Position numbers and translations under genes: made by a program. This document shows, one piece after another, positions 1 through 5,152 of a DNA stretch of 5,152 bases. Positions within the stretch are counted from its first letter, which is position 1. The number at the start of each line of letters is the position of its first letter. The DNA comes from an uncultured Eubacterium sp. (GTDB lineage Bacteria; Bacillota_A; Clostridia; Lachnospirales; Lachnospiraceae): NCBI GenBank assembly GCA_948560485.1, contig CAOXUF010000188.1:1-5152 (forward strand). Reading direction: 5' to 3'. The notes below the pieces were generated by a model. That model saw nothing but the letters and a program-made list of their open reading frames with translations. It was not told the origin of the DNA and did not search any database.

Positions 1-978
1 TTCATCGCATTGTTTTATACAGCTTAAGTGGACTTCTTCAACAAAATGTTCTAGTATGCGTCGGAGGTATACAAAAGAACCAGCTCCAATGCCATCAGCA
101 TATAAAGCTAATGCCAAAGTATAATCTTTGTAGTTCTTTCTTAAAACATTTCTATATTTCTTCGTATCAAATAGTTGCAAATCCTTTAATGACGGGTATT
201 GTCCCACTTTAATTAAGAAAAGAGAATTGAAATATTTATTATATAAATCTTCAGCTTGTTGTTCCTCGCTGGTTCTTGCTATGACTGTGGTTGAATCCCT
301 GGCTTGAGCTGCAAGTTGTCTTTTATAGTAAGATTTCATCTCATCAGGTTCTTCTGTTACAGCAGCAATTATAATAAAGTTCACAAAATTTTTATGCTTT
401 TTATCTAGGGTACAGATAAAGTCTTTTCGAAGTTCAAATATATTGTCTAAAATCCCTCTTTTACATTGATTTCCACATTCACAAACATACATATCCCAAG
501 GGTAATCCTGAAATTGTGATTGGTCAATATCTGCAAGACGTTCTTCGCCAAATTTGTAATGGGGTTTATTTGGTGTTGGATTAAACATGTTATATTTTTC
601 TGATTCTTTATCCATTGAAGATGCCGAATTAACAGAAGATTCAGAAGGAGTATATTTATGTTTTGATTCAGCACTTTTAGAAATAATGGATTTTCTTGGA
701 TTCCACCCTTGGAATTGCTTGAAAGGCCGATCATCATGACAATTCGAACATGGAAGCATTATAGGTTTTTCTGATTGACAAAATTCATGAAGCATTTTTA
801 CATCATTGCTTACACAAACATATGGTATATCACCGTCATATGTAGCTGGTACAAAGCCTACATCATCTGTTGTAATCAGAACACGTTCATAAAGACTTAG
901 CTCAGTGATTAGTTGTTCGGAAGAAAAAGCAGAGAGATGAGGTAGCTTTTCTATTCTTTTTAAATCGTTCAAATTCAT
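1..978 (-). CDS. Hypothetical protein with split zinc-ribbon-like cysteines; C-terminus beyond window
   Basis: The minus strand reads open for exactly 326 codons from the ATG at 978 to the left edge, without a stop, so this is the N-terminal part of a longer protein. An in-frame TAA lies four codons upstream of the ATG, so the start cannot lie much further out. The only purine-rich ribosome site (GAAAGG, 995-1000) sits 16 nt away, which is unusually far. Visible parts: a Cys-x2-Cys pair (C77, C80), a Ser/Lys/Asn-rich low-complexity stretch at about residues 98-140, then C166, C168, C172 and a C189-x5-H195 pair, which together look like an interrupted zinc ribbon. A charged, Gln/Glu-rich helical region follows (about 208-250). 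A distinctive segment around 296-312, GIGAGSFVYLRRILEHF, looks strongly conserved-like. There is no signal peptide or membrane segment, so it is probably cytoplasmic. The gene is AT-rich compared with the operon at 1295. I do not recognise a function; the reading frame is certain, the role is unknown. Confidence 0.85.
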   Translation of the reverse strand, partial: MNLNDLKRIEKLPHLSAFSSEQLITELSLYERVLITTDDVGFVPATYDGDIPYVCVSNDVKMLHEFCQSEKPIMLPCSNCHDDRPFKQFQGWNPRKSIISKSAESKHKYTPSESSVNSASSMDKESEKYNMFNPTPNKPHYKFGEERLADIDQSQFQDYPWDMYVCECGNQCKRGILDNIFELRKDFICTLDKKHKNFVNFIIIAAVTEEPDEMKSYYKRQLAAQARDSTTVIARTSEEQQAEDLYNKYFNSLFLIKVGQYPSLKDLQLFDTKKYRNVLRKNYKDYTLALALYADGIGAGSFVYLRRILEHFVEEVHLSCIKQCDE

Positions 979-1060
979 AATTAAATGTTAATTTCCTTTC
1001 TTTAACAATTTCGCTTTTCCACTTGTGAAATGCTAATTTTCCTAGAAAAAACGTATTTGT

Positions 1061-1089
1061 ATCATACCATAAAAGCAGTCATTTGTGCA
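1061..1089 (-). promoter_or_regulatory. Candidate sigma-A promoter (extended -10) for the left-hand hypothetical gene
   Basis: On the minus strand there is a -10 element TATGAT (1066 to 1061) preceded by TGG, giving an extended -10. A weak -35 TGCACA (1089 to 1084; 4 of 6 consensus bases) lies 17 bp upstream. The implied transcript would start near 1054 and have a leader of about 75 nt before the ATG at 978. This rests on consensus matching only. Confidence 0.5.
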
Positions 1090-1095
1090 GAGGAT

Positions 1096-1123
1096 TTATC
1101 AATACTTTTGATTTTGATATAAT
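1096..1123 (+). promoter_or_regulatory. Candidate promoter for the AraC-EamA operon
   Basis: A perfect -10 TATAAT (1118-1123) is preceded by TGA, making an extended -10. The -35 TTATCA (1096-1101; 4 of 6 bases) is 16 bp upstream. Transcription would start near 1130, leaving an untranslated leader of about 165 nt. That is long enough to carry regulatory sites, including the palindrome at 1248. The -10 is strong and the -35 weak, which suits an activator-assisted promoter, but this is inference. Confidence 0.55.
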
Positions 1124-1247
1124 TCTATACATTTAAGCGGTGATTTTTTCTATGAAAACCAGTTCTAAATAGCAGTAAGAAATATTTTAATAGCACCTAC
1201 AGAAATAAAGTGACTGAATTTGAAAAATGAAGATATTTTACAAGACG

Positions 1248-1259
1248 TATCTTAAGATA
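1248..1259. promoter_or_regulatory. 12-bp perfect palindrome TATCTTAAGATA upstream of the AraC gene
   Basis: TATCTTAAGATA is its own reverse complement and ends 35 nt before the AraC start codon. A further copy of the half site AAGATA lies at 1230-1235, exactly 24 bp upstream of the copy at 1254-1259, so the site combines a palindrome with a direct repeat. AraC-family proteins typically bind direct repeats about two helical turns apart, so this is a candidate autoregulatory site. Six-base AT-rich repeats can also occur by chance. Confidence 0.3.
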
Positions 1260-1294
1260 AAGGGTAAAATAATTGCGATAAGGAGGAACGCTAC

Positions 1295-2137
1295 ATGAAG
1301 AAAGAAACAAGAACAGTGGTATATGATGATGAATTAAGGATTGAGGCATACCGTTTTGAGGGAATCGTACAGCCGTTTCCGAGCCATTTTCATGAGCATT
1401 ATGTTATAGGGTTTGTGGAGAAGGGGGAGCGAGTGCTTTCCTGCAGAGACAGAGAATATTCCATAGAGGAAGGTAGTATCGTACTTTTCAATCCGGGGGA
1501 TAGTCATGCCTGCGTTCAGAGTGACGGAGGGACATTTGATTACCGGGGGTTCAACATTTCAAAGGAGATTATGCTCGATTTGGCAGAAGAAGTCACGGGG
1601 AAACGGGAGCTTCCGGGATTTTCAAAAAATGTTGTTTATGATGAGGAGGTAGCCTGCCACCTGCGTTCGCTTCACGAGATGGTCATGAAAGGAACGGGGG
1701 AGTTTGGGAAGGAGGAAACACTGTTGTTCCTGCTTTCGTATCTTATTCAGAATTACGGACAGCCCTTTGAAAGCTGCATCCCGGAGTGCAGGCAGGAGAT
1801 TGAAAAAGCCTGTGAATATATGGGCGAACATTTTACGGAGCGCATTTATTTAGACCAGATCTGTCGATGTGCAGAGCTTAGCAAGTCAACATTGCTGCGG
1901 GCTTTTACAAAAGAAAAGGGAGTTACGCCGTACCGTTACCTTGAGACAATCCGTATCAATGAAGCAAAAAAACTGCTGTCTGAAGGGATTCCCCCTGTGG
2001 AGGCGGCAATAAGGACAGGTTTTTCAGACCAGAGCCATTTTACGAATTATTTTAACCAGTTCATAGGACTTGCACCGGGGGCTTACCGTGAAATATTCAT
2101 GGAAAAAGACAGGGACGGTGGACAGCATGGAGAGTAG
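1295..2137 (+). CDS. AraC-family transcriptional regulator with N-terminal cupin sensor domain
   Basis: A 280-residue DNA-binding regulator of the usual AraC-family length. The N-terminal cupin-like ligand domain (about residues 15-100) shows the HFHEHY motif at 31-36, then EEGSIVLFNPGDSHAC around 58-73, the typical jelly-roll pattern with His residues that may line the effector pocket. The C-terminal double helix-turn-helix domain spans about 167-268. Its first helix-turn-helix lies around YLDQICRCAELSKSTLLRAF (185-204), and the AraC signature GFSDQSHFTNYFNQFIG lies at 242-258. The start is secured by AAGGAGG at 1280-1286, 8 nt before the ATG. The gene overlaps the following exporter gene by 11 nt, so the two are translated together, and it probably controls its own operon in response to a small molecule. 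The ligand cannot be read from the sequence. The family assignment is very secure. Confidence 0.96.
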   Translation: MKKETRTVVYDDELRIEAYRFEGIVQPFPSHFHEHYVIGFVEKGERVLSCRDREYSIEEGSIVLFNPGDSHACVQSDGGTFDYRGFNISKEIMLDLAEEVTGKRELPGFSKNVVYDEEVACHLRSLHEMVMKGTGEFGKEETLLFLLSYLIQNYGQPFESCIPECRQEIEKACEYMGEHFTERIYLDQICRCAELSKSTLLRAFTKEKGVTPYRYLETIRINEAKKLLSEGIPPVEAAIRTGFSDQSHFTNYFNQFIGLAPGAYREIFMEKDRDGGQHGE

Positions 2138-3026
2138 AAGATCAGTCGGTCATTTGGCGGCGCTGTTCACAATTATCATATGGGGAACAACATTCATATC
2201 CACTAAAGTTCTGCTTGTAGATTTTAAGCCAGTGGAGATTCTGTTCTTTCGCTTTGTCATGGGATTTGCGGCATTGCTTTTAGTCTGTCCTCACCGGATG
2301 AAACTTGGGGATTGCAGACAGGAAGTGACTTTTGTGCTGGCGGGGCTGTGCGGAATATGTTTGTATTATCTATTGGAGAACATTGCCCTTACATATACAA
2401 TGGCTTCCAACGTAGGTGTTATCATATCGGTTGCACCTTTTTTTACAGCGATACTGTCACGATTATTTTTGAGGTCGGAAGGAAAGCTACGGGCTAATTT
2501 CTTCTTTGGATTCGTGGTGGCAATGGCAGGAGTTGCACTGATCAGCTTTAACGGTTCCAGACTGGAACTGAATCCAACAGGAGATATACTGGCAGTCCTT
2601 GCAGCTTTTGTGTGGGCGTGCTATTCCATATTGACGAGGAAGATCAGCAGCTTTGGCTATCCAGTCATTCTTACCACACGTAGGACATTTTTTTATGGTA
2701 TCCTTTTTATGGTTCCGGCATTATTCTTTTTCGATTTTGAAATTGGGCTGGAAAGGTTTGCTGATATGGCACATCTGCTTAATATTCTGTATCTGGGATT
2801 GGGGGCATCTGCATTTTGTTTTGTTACATGGAATTTTGCGGTAAAGGCACTTGGGGCAGTTAAAACCAGCGTTTATATTTACATGGTTCCCGTTATAACA
2901 GTTGTGACATCTGTCTTGGTGTTGAAAGAGCCAGTAACGTGGGTTTCCCTTGTAGGGACGGTTATGGCAGTAGCAGGGCTTTTCCTTTCTGAATATAGCG
3001 GAAAGGAGAGTAGGGAAAATGAATGA
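2127..3026 (+). CDS. EamA-type DMT-superfamily transporter, probable metabolite exporter
   Basis: A 299-residue integral membrane protein with about ten hydrophobic segments in two EamA repeats (about residues 10-140 and 150-288), the standard size and layout of drug/metabolite transporters. Family hallmarks are WGTTFIS in the first helix (19-25), an Arg in the second (FFRF, R42), APFFTAILSRLFLRSE near the end of repeat 1, and YMVPVITVVTSVLVLKEP (252-269) in repeat 2, where the Glu of KEP is highly typical. The frame stays open upstream to an ATG at 2070, but that would put 19 charged, unrelated residues before the first helix and lie deep inside the AraC gene. The ATG at 2127, with GGTGG 5 nt upstream, gives a normal N-terminus. 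It overlaps the AraC gene by 11 nt and the next gene by 8 nt. Members export amino acids, nucleosides, drugs or other metabolites; the substrate here is unknown, but coupling to the AraC sensor suggests inducible export. Confidence 0.93.
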   Translation: MESRRSVGHLAALFTIIIWGTTFISTKVLLVDFKPVEILFFRFVMGFAALLLVCPHRMKLGDCRQEVTFVLAGLCGICLYYLLENIALTYTMASNVGVIISVAPFFTAILSRLFLRSEGKLRANFFFGFVVAMAGVALISFNGSRLELNPTGDILAVLAAFVWACYSILTRKISSFGYPVILTTRRTFFYGILFMVPALFFFDFEIGLERFADMAHLLNILYLGLGASAFCFVTWNFAVKALGAVKTSVYIYMVPVITVVTSVLVLKEPVTWVSLVGTVMAVAGLFLSEYSGKESRENE

Positions 3027-3654
3027 TCCCGCTATAAGAGTAGAGGAGCAGATTATCAGTCTGTTTCCTGATAGGGAAACACGGATTTTTCAAGGATGGA
3101 TATTGAAAAAAATGGATAGGCATCTTATGGTTTATCCGCTGTATTACAAGTTTTCTCAGGGGGATATTCATGACAACATACGGAAATGTGAGGAAATTAG
3201 CCGTCAGAGCGGAATGGATTGTGTGTTCCGTATTGTGGAGCATACCAATTACTATCTGAGTTCCATACTTACAGATAATGGATATGGACTAAAAAAATGT
3301 GGCGTAGTTGCTGAATGGAATTTCATAGGAAATTTGTGTATTGAAGGGAAGCAGCAAGTCAGGCTGTTCCTTAAAAACAGATCAGGGAAGAATGAAGAAT
3401 ATGTTATGACAGATGCGGACACGGTTATCGGCATAAAGCGGCAGGGACTATTATTCCTATTGGACGGGAAAATGCCGTGTGTGAACATAGAAGATATTGT
3501 GCGATTTTCGGTTGAAAAAGGAGTTACACAGATACTGGCAGACATACCGGAACGGGATGAGTTGCCGGAAGGATATGAGCGGGTAGGCTTTTGTAGAGCA
3601 TATCTTTACCGCTGTTATCAAAAGGAGGACATGAAAAATGAATTTACAGAATGA
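3019..3654 (+). CDS. Degenerate GNAT-like (N-acetyltransferase fold) protein
   Basis: A 211-residue soluble protein with no signal peptide or membrane helices. The N-terminal half resembles the leading domain of a two-lobed GNAT group: GWILKKMDRHLMVYPLYY at 26-43 corresponds to the strand usually rich in Arg-Ala-Asn-Ser-Val, followed by an amphipathic helix (DIHDNIRKCEEISRQSG, 49-65), VFRIVEHTNYYLSSIL (69-84) and NGYGLKK. The C-terminal part ends like a GNAT domain: VRFSVEKGVTQILADI (161-176), then GYERVGFCRAYLYRCYQ (185-201). The acetyl-CoA pyrophosphate loop (R/Q-x-x-G-x-G/A) is not recognisable in between, so catalysis is doubtful. AAAGGAG at 3002-3008 lies 10 nt before the ATG, and the start overlaps the exporter stop by 8 nt. 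It overlaps the DUF2000 gene by 17 nt. The assignment is by pattern, not alignment; it could be a binding or partner protein instead of an enzyme. Confidence 0.65.
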   Translation: MNDPAIRVEEQIISLFPDRETRIFQGWILKKMDRHLMVYPLYYKFSQGDIHDNIRKCEEISRQSGMDCVFRIVEHTNYYLSSILTDNGYGLKKCGVVAEWNFIGNLCIEGKQQVRLFLKNRSGKNEEYVMTDADTVIGIKRQGLLFLLDGKMPCVNIEDIVRFSVEKGVTQILADIPERDELPEGYERVGFCRAYLYRCYQKEDMKNEFTE

Positions 3655-4060
3655 GAAATGTGTTATGGTGATTGATGAAAATCTGCCGCTTGGTATTATA
3701 GCAAATACTGCGGCAATTATGGGTATCACGCTGGGGAAACAGATGCCGGAGGTTGTAGGTGTAGATGTGTATGACAGAACGGGTAACGGGCATTTGGGGA
3801 TTATTGAATTTCCAGTGCCAATCTTAAAAGGTAATGTGGAAGTGATTAAGACTATTCGTGAAAAACTGTATGAGCCGGAATTTGCGGATTTGACGGTAGT
3901 TGATTTTTCTGATCTGGCGCAGGGGTGTAAGACCTACGATGAGTTTATTGAGAAGATGAAAGGTGTTCCGGAAGCAGAACTGAATTACTTTGGAATCGCT
4001 ATTTGTGGCGCAAAAAAGAAGATCAATAAATTGACAGGAAGTATGGCATTATTGAGATAA
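3638..4060 (+). CDS. DUF2000 family protein
   Basis: A 140-residue cytoplasmic protein matching the DUF2000 family along its whole length. Characteristic segments are VIDENLPLGIIANTAAIMGITLG (11-33), GHLGIIEFPVPIL (51-63), TVVDFSDLAQGCKTYDEFIEKM (86-107), YFGIAICGAKKKINKLTG (117-134) and the terminal ALLR. The family is small and functionally uncharacterised; from general knowledge its fold is thought to resemble that of type 2 peptidyl-tRNA hydrolases, but no such activity should be assumed. The start has AAAGGAGG at 3621-3628, 9 nt before the ATG, the strongest internal ribosome site of the operon. The gene begins 17 nt inside the preceding one. As last gene of the operon it is followed after six bases by a hairpin terminator. 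Its place beside an AraC sensor and an exporter suggests a role with the same metabolite, which is inference. Confidence 0.9.
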   Translation: MNLQNEKCVMVIDENLPLGIIANTAAIMGITLGKQMPEVVGVDVYDRTGNGHLGIIEFPVPILKGNVEVIKTIREKLYEPEFADLTVVDFSDLAQGCKTYDEFIEKMKGVPEAELNYFGIAICGAKKKINKLTGSMALLR

Positions 4061-4066
4061 TGAAAA

Positions 4067-4102
4067 ATCAGCAGAAGAGCCATCCACGGTTCTCCTGCTG
4101 AT
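4067..4102. terminator. Bidirectional rho-independent terminator between convergent genes
   Basis: A 15-bp stem (4067-4081 with 4088-4102; one A-C mismatch and one G-T pair) encloses the 6-base loop ATCCAC. On the minus strand the stem runs straight into TTTTT (4067 to 4063), a good U-tract for the TetR gene. On the plus strand it is followed by AC and then TTTT (4105-4108), a weaker tract serving the AraC-DUF2000 operon. The hairpin fits snugly between the two stop codons, ending 4 bases from the TetR stop. Confidence 0.85.
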
Positions 4103-4106
4103 ACTT

Positions 4107-4712
4107 TTAGTGGTAAATGCTGAAAATTGCCTGTTTGATATATTTTTTTCCCTGTTCAACAATGTTAAAGGAGTTATTGGAGAAGCACCATGTAGCCATT
4201 GTGCCTCTTACTATGCTTTCAAAATAATTGAAAATTTCGTTGCATGAAAAGTCGGAGGATGAATATTCTAAACTTAATTCTATCTCATCCAGCAATATAT
4301 TGATAAAGTATCGTTTGCTAAAATGTTCGGACGGCCCAGGTACACATGCACTAAGATTTAGTGAATAAGCTAAGCAGGTAAGTTCATATCCGGCATATTC
4401 TGCAAATTCAAATTCCAGATTTAAAAAGTAGGCAATACGTTCAATTACAGATTTATTGGGATTGGATGCTACAAATTCATTGTAATGAGTGCAAATATAG
4501 GTTCCCATATCAGCATAATAACTTTCCCTTACAATATCTTCCTTGGAGTTGTAATGAACATAAAAAGATCCTTTTGCCAATCCTGCTGTCTGGCAAATTT
4601 CACTTATAGTAACATTGTTGTATCCTTTGCTTTTTATAAGGGTAACTGCTGTTTCAAATATTTTGTTTTTCGTATCAGCAGCCCTGTCTTTGCGTGATTT
4701 TTTCAGTTCCAT
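4107..4712 (-). CDS. TetR-family transcriptional regulator
   Basis: A 201-residue regulator of typical TetR length. The N-terminal DNA-binding domain (about residues 10-62) contains TKNKIFETAVTLIKSKGYNNV and the helix-turn-helix VTISEICQTAGLAKGSFYVHY (34-54), followed by the usual N-x-KEDI. The remaining all-helical part (65-201) would be the ligand-binding and dimerisation domain; it is divergent, with several aromatic and Cys residues, and its ligand cannot be guessed. The frame is open upstream to an ATG at 4826, but that would translate the operator and promoter DNA. The ATG at 4712 has AAGGAG 7 nt upstream and begins a normal TetR N-terminus (MELKKSRKDRAADTK). The gene is divergent from the YciI-like gene and shares a 115-base control region with it, and converges on the DUF2000 gene. 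It is AT-rich compared with the AraC operon. A role as local repressor is likely by context. Confidence 0.94.
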   Translation of the reverse strand: MELKKSRKDRAADTKNKIFETAVTLIKSKGYNNVTISEICQTAGLAKGSFYVHYNSKEDIVRESYYADMGTYICTHYNEFVASNPNKSVIERIAYFLNLEFEFAEYAGYELTCLAYSLNLSACVPGPSEHFSKRYFINILLDEIELSLEYSSSDFSCNEIFNYFESIVRGTMATWCFSNNSFNIVEQGKKYIKQAIFSIYH

Positions 4713-4719
4713 GATTAAG

Positions 4720-4725
4720 CTCCTT
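4720..4725 (-). promoter_or_regulatory. Ribosome binding site fixing the TetR start
   Basis: AAGGAG on the minus strand, 7 nt from the ATG at 4712. It decides in favour of the 201-residue TetR product over a 38-residue N-terminal extension that has no plausible ribosome site and would cover the operator. Confidence 0.85.
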
Positions 4726-4736
4726 ATAAAATAGTA

Positions 4737-4765
4737 TTGACAATATAGATGGCGATGATTAAAAT
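4737..4765 (+). promoter_or_regulatory. Near-consensus sigma-A promoter for the YciI-like gene
   Basis: A perfect -35 TTGACA (4737-4742), an ideal 17-bp spacer and -10 TAAAAT (4760-4765, 5 of 6) read towards the YciI-like gene. Transcription would start near 4772, inside the palindromic operator, with a leader of about 56 nt. The operator begins within the -10, so a bound TetR dimer would block RNA polymerase. This is a strong promoter that would need a repressor to be switched off. Confidence 0.8.
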
Positions 4766-4797
4766 AGTGACCATAGTCACTGACTGCGGTCACTATT
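4763..4797. promoter_or_regulatory. 35-bp nested palindromic operator, probable TetR binding site
   Basis: The two 17-base halves, AATAGTGACCATAGTCA (4763-4779) and TGACTGCGGTCACTATT (4781-4797), are inverted repeats with 15 of 17 matches around the C at 4780. The outer 10 bases match perfectly. Each half also contains its own 12-bp palindrome of the form TGAC-N4-GTCA (4768-4779 and 4781-4792), spaced 13 bp apart. This suits two TetR dimers binding side by side. The site overlaps the -10 and the predicted start of the YciI-gene transcript. Confidence 0.85.
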
Positions 4798-4827
4798 ATT
4801 CTAACACGTTTTGACAGGAGGTACAAT

Positions 4828-5124
4828 ATGTTTATCTTTAATCTGACCTATGTAAAACCAATTCAGGAAGTTGAAAAAATGTTACCGGCACATATTAGTT
4901 ATTTGGAAGAAAACTACAGTATAAAAAAATTTATTTGTTCCGGAAGAAAAGTTCCACGGACAGGAGGAATAATTCTCTGTAATTGTGAAACAAGACAGGA
5001 AGCGGAACAGATTATGGAGCAAGACCCATTTTTCAAAGAAAAAATTGCCCAATATGAAATAGTGGAGTTTATCCCATCCAAATCATCAGCAGCTTTCAGA
5101 AAAATTATTGAAGCAACGAACTAA
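4828..5124 (+). CDS. YciI-like family protein (small ferredoxin-like fold)
   Basis: A 98-residue soluble protein of the YciI/YCII-related family, of full family length. Marks of the family are the opening strand MFIFNLTYVKP, a His in PAHISYLEEN (H22) after the first helix, SGRKVPRTGGIILC (38-51), and the hallmark DPFFKE (66-71) followed by AQYEIVEFIP (74-83). Members adopt a dimeric alpha/beta-barrel (ferredoxin-like) fold; H22 is the likely candidate for the conserved active-site or binding His of the family, but reactions are known for very few members. AGGAGG at 4816-4821, 6 nt before the ATG, secures the start. It is driven by a near-consensus promoter covered by the probable TetR operator, so it is likely inducible by the TetR ligand. 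Its expression with a TetR sensor hints at handling a small, possibly toxic or aromatic molecule; this last step is inference. Confidence 0.9.
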   Translation: MFIFNLTYVKPIQEVEKMLPAHISYLEENYSIKKFICSGRKVPRTGGIILCNCETRQEAEQIMEQDPFFKEKIAQYEIVEFIPSKSSAAFRKIIEATN

Positions 5125-5135
5125 CAAAGAATTTC

Positions 5136-5152
5136 ATGATTTTACCAATCAT
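5136..5152. repeat. Short inverted repeat at the right edge
   Basis: ATGATT (5136-5141) and AATCAT (5147-5152) are perfect inverted arms around a 5-base loop, 11 bases after the YciI-like stop. The stem is short and AT-rich, and the window ends at its last base, so whether it extends into a terminator or an operator for a following gene cannot be seen. Confidence 0.3.

Larger units (their letters stand above)
979..1294. other. 316-base AT-rich intergenic region between divergent genes
   Basis: This stretch separates the minus-strand hypothetical gene from the plus-strand AraC gene. It holds a candidate minus promoter (1061-1089), a candidate plus promoter (1096-1123) whose -35 element lies only 6 bp from the minus one, a 12-bp palindrome (1248-1259) and the AraC ribosome binding site (1280-1286). 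No convincing ORF or RNA gene is present. A six-codon ATG-to-TAG frame at 1152-1172 has no good ribosome site. Confidence 0.7.

Noticed and set aside
447..737. A 96-residue minus-strand frame
   Set aside because: It overlaps the 326-codon partial gene in another frame, has a biased low-complexity composition and resembles no protein; it is a shadow of that gene.
1152..1172. A six-codon leader-peptide-like frame in the AraC 5' leader
   Set aside because: There is no convincing ribosome site and no attenuator-like hairpin follows it.
2070..2126. An upstream in-frame ATG that would extend the EamA transporter by 19 residues
   Set aside because: It lies inside the AraC DNA-binding domain region, adds a charged non-family leader, and the ATG at 2127 has a ribosome site and a normal first helix.
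3252..3545. Minus-strand open frames opposite the GNAT-like gene
   Set aside because: They lie antisense to a well-supported operon gene, have no ribosome sites of note and show no family pattern.
4811..4816. A second TTGACA just before the YciI-like gene, as a possible -35
   Set aside because: A matching -10 would fall inside the coding region and none is present at a suitable distance; the hexamer simply adjoins the ribosome binding site.
4713..4826. An N-terminal extension of the TetR protein by 38 residues
   Set aside because: It would translate through the operator and promoter; AAGGAG 7 nt before the ATG at 4712 and the usual TetR N-terminus favour the short form.

Overview
The window looks like a chromosomal segment from a low-to-moderate GC Firmicute, most likely a clostridial or Lachnospiraceae-type gut anaerobe. 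This is an inference from the strong AGGAGG-type ribosome binding sites, AT-rich intergenic DNA, sigma-A-like promoters (two with an extended -10) and the protein families present. There are no RNA genes, transposases, CRISPR arrays or phage genes in view.

Layout: (1) Positions 1-978, minus strand, hold the first 326 codons of an AT-rich gene that runs off the left edge. It encodes a hypothetical protein with a split Cys-rich zinc-ribbon-like region and no recognised function. (2) Positions 979-1294 are a 316-base intergenic stretch with back-to-back candidate promoters and a 12-bp palindrome in front of the next gene. (3) Positions 1295-4060, plus strand, are a tightly packed four-gene operon in which every junction overlaps: an AraC-type regulator with a cupin sensor domain, an EamA/DMT-family membrane exporter, a degenerate GNAT-like protein, and a DUF2000 protein. 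(4) A hairpin at 4067-4102 acts as a shared terminator between this operon and the convergent TetR-family gene (4107-4712, minus). (5) A divergent promoter region carries a 35-bp nested palindrome that covers the -10 element of a near-consensus promoter reading into (6) a small YciI-like protein (4828-5124, plus).

How the genes may work together: the AraC protein probably senses a small molecule through its cupin domain and controls its own operon, including the exporter. The two small cytoplasmic proteins may modify or bind the same or a related compound, but their chemistry is unknown. The TetR protein probably represses the divergent YciI-like gene, and perhaps itself, from the nested palindrome. 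The left-hand hypothetical gene is visibly more AT-rich than the AraC operon and seems unrelated to it, so the window reads as a mosaic of small accessory modules. The most noteworthy items are the nested operator, the four-gene AraC-EamA-GNAT-like-DUF2000 unit and the unknown Cys-rich protein.
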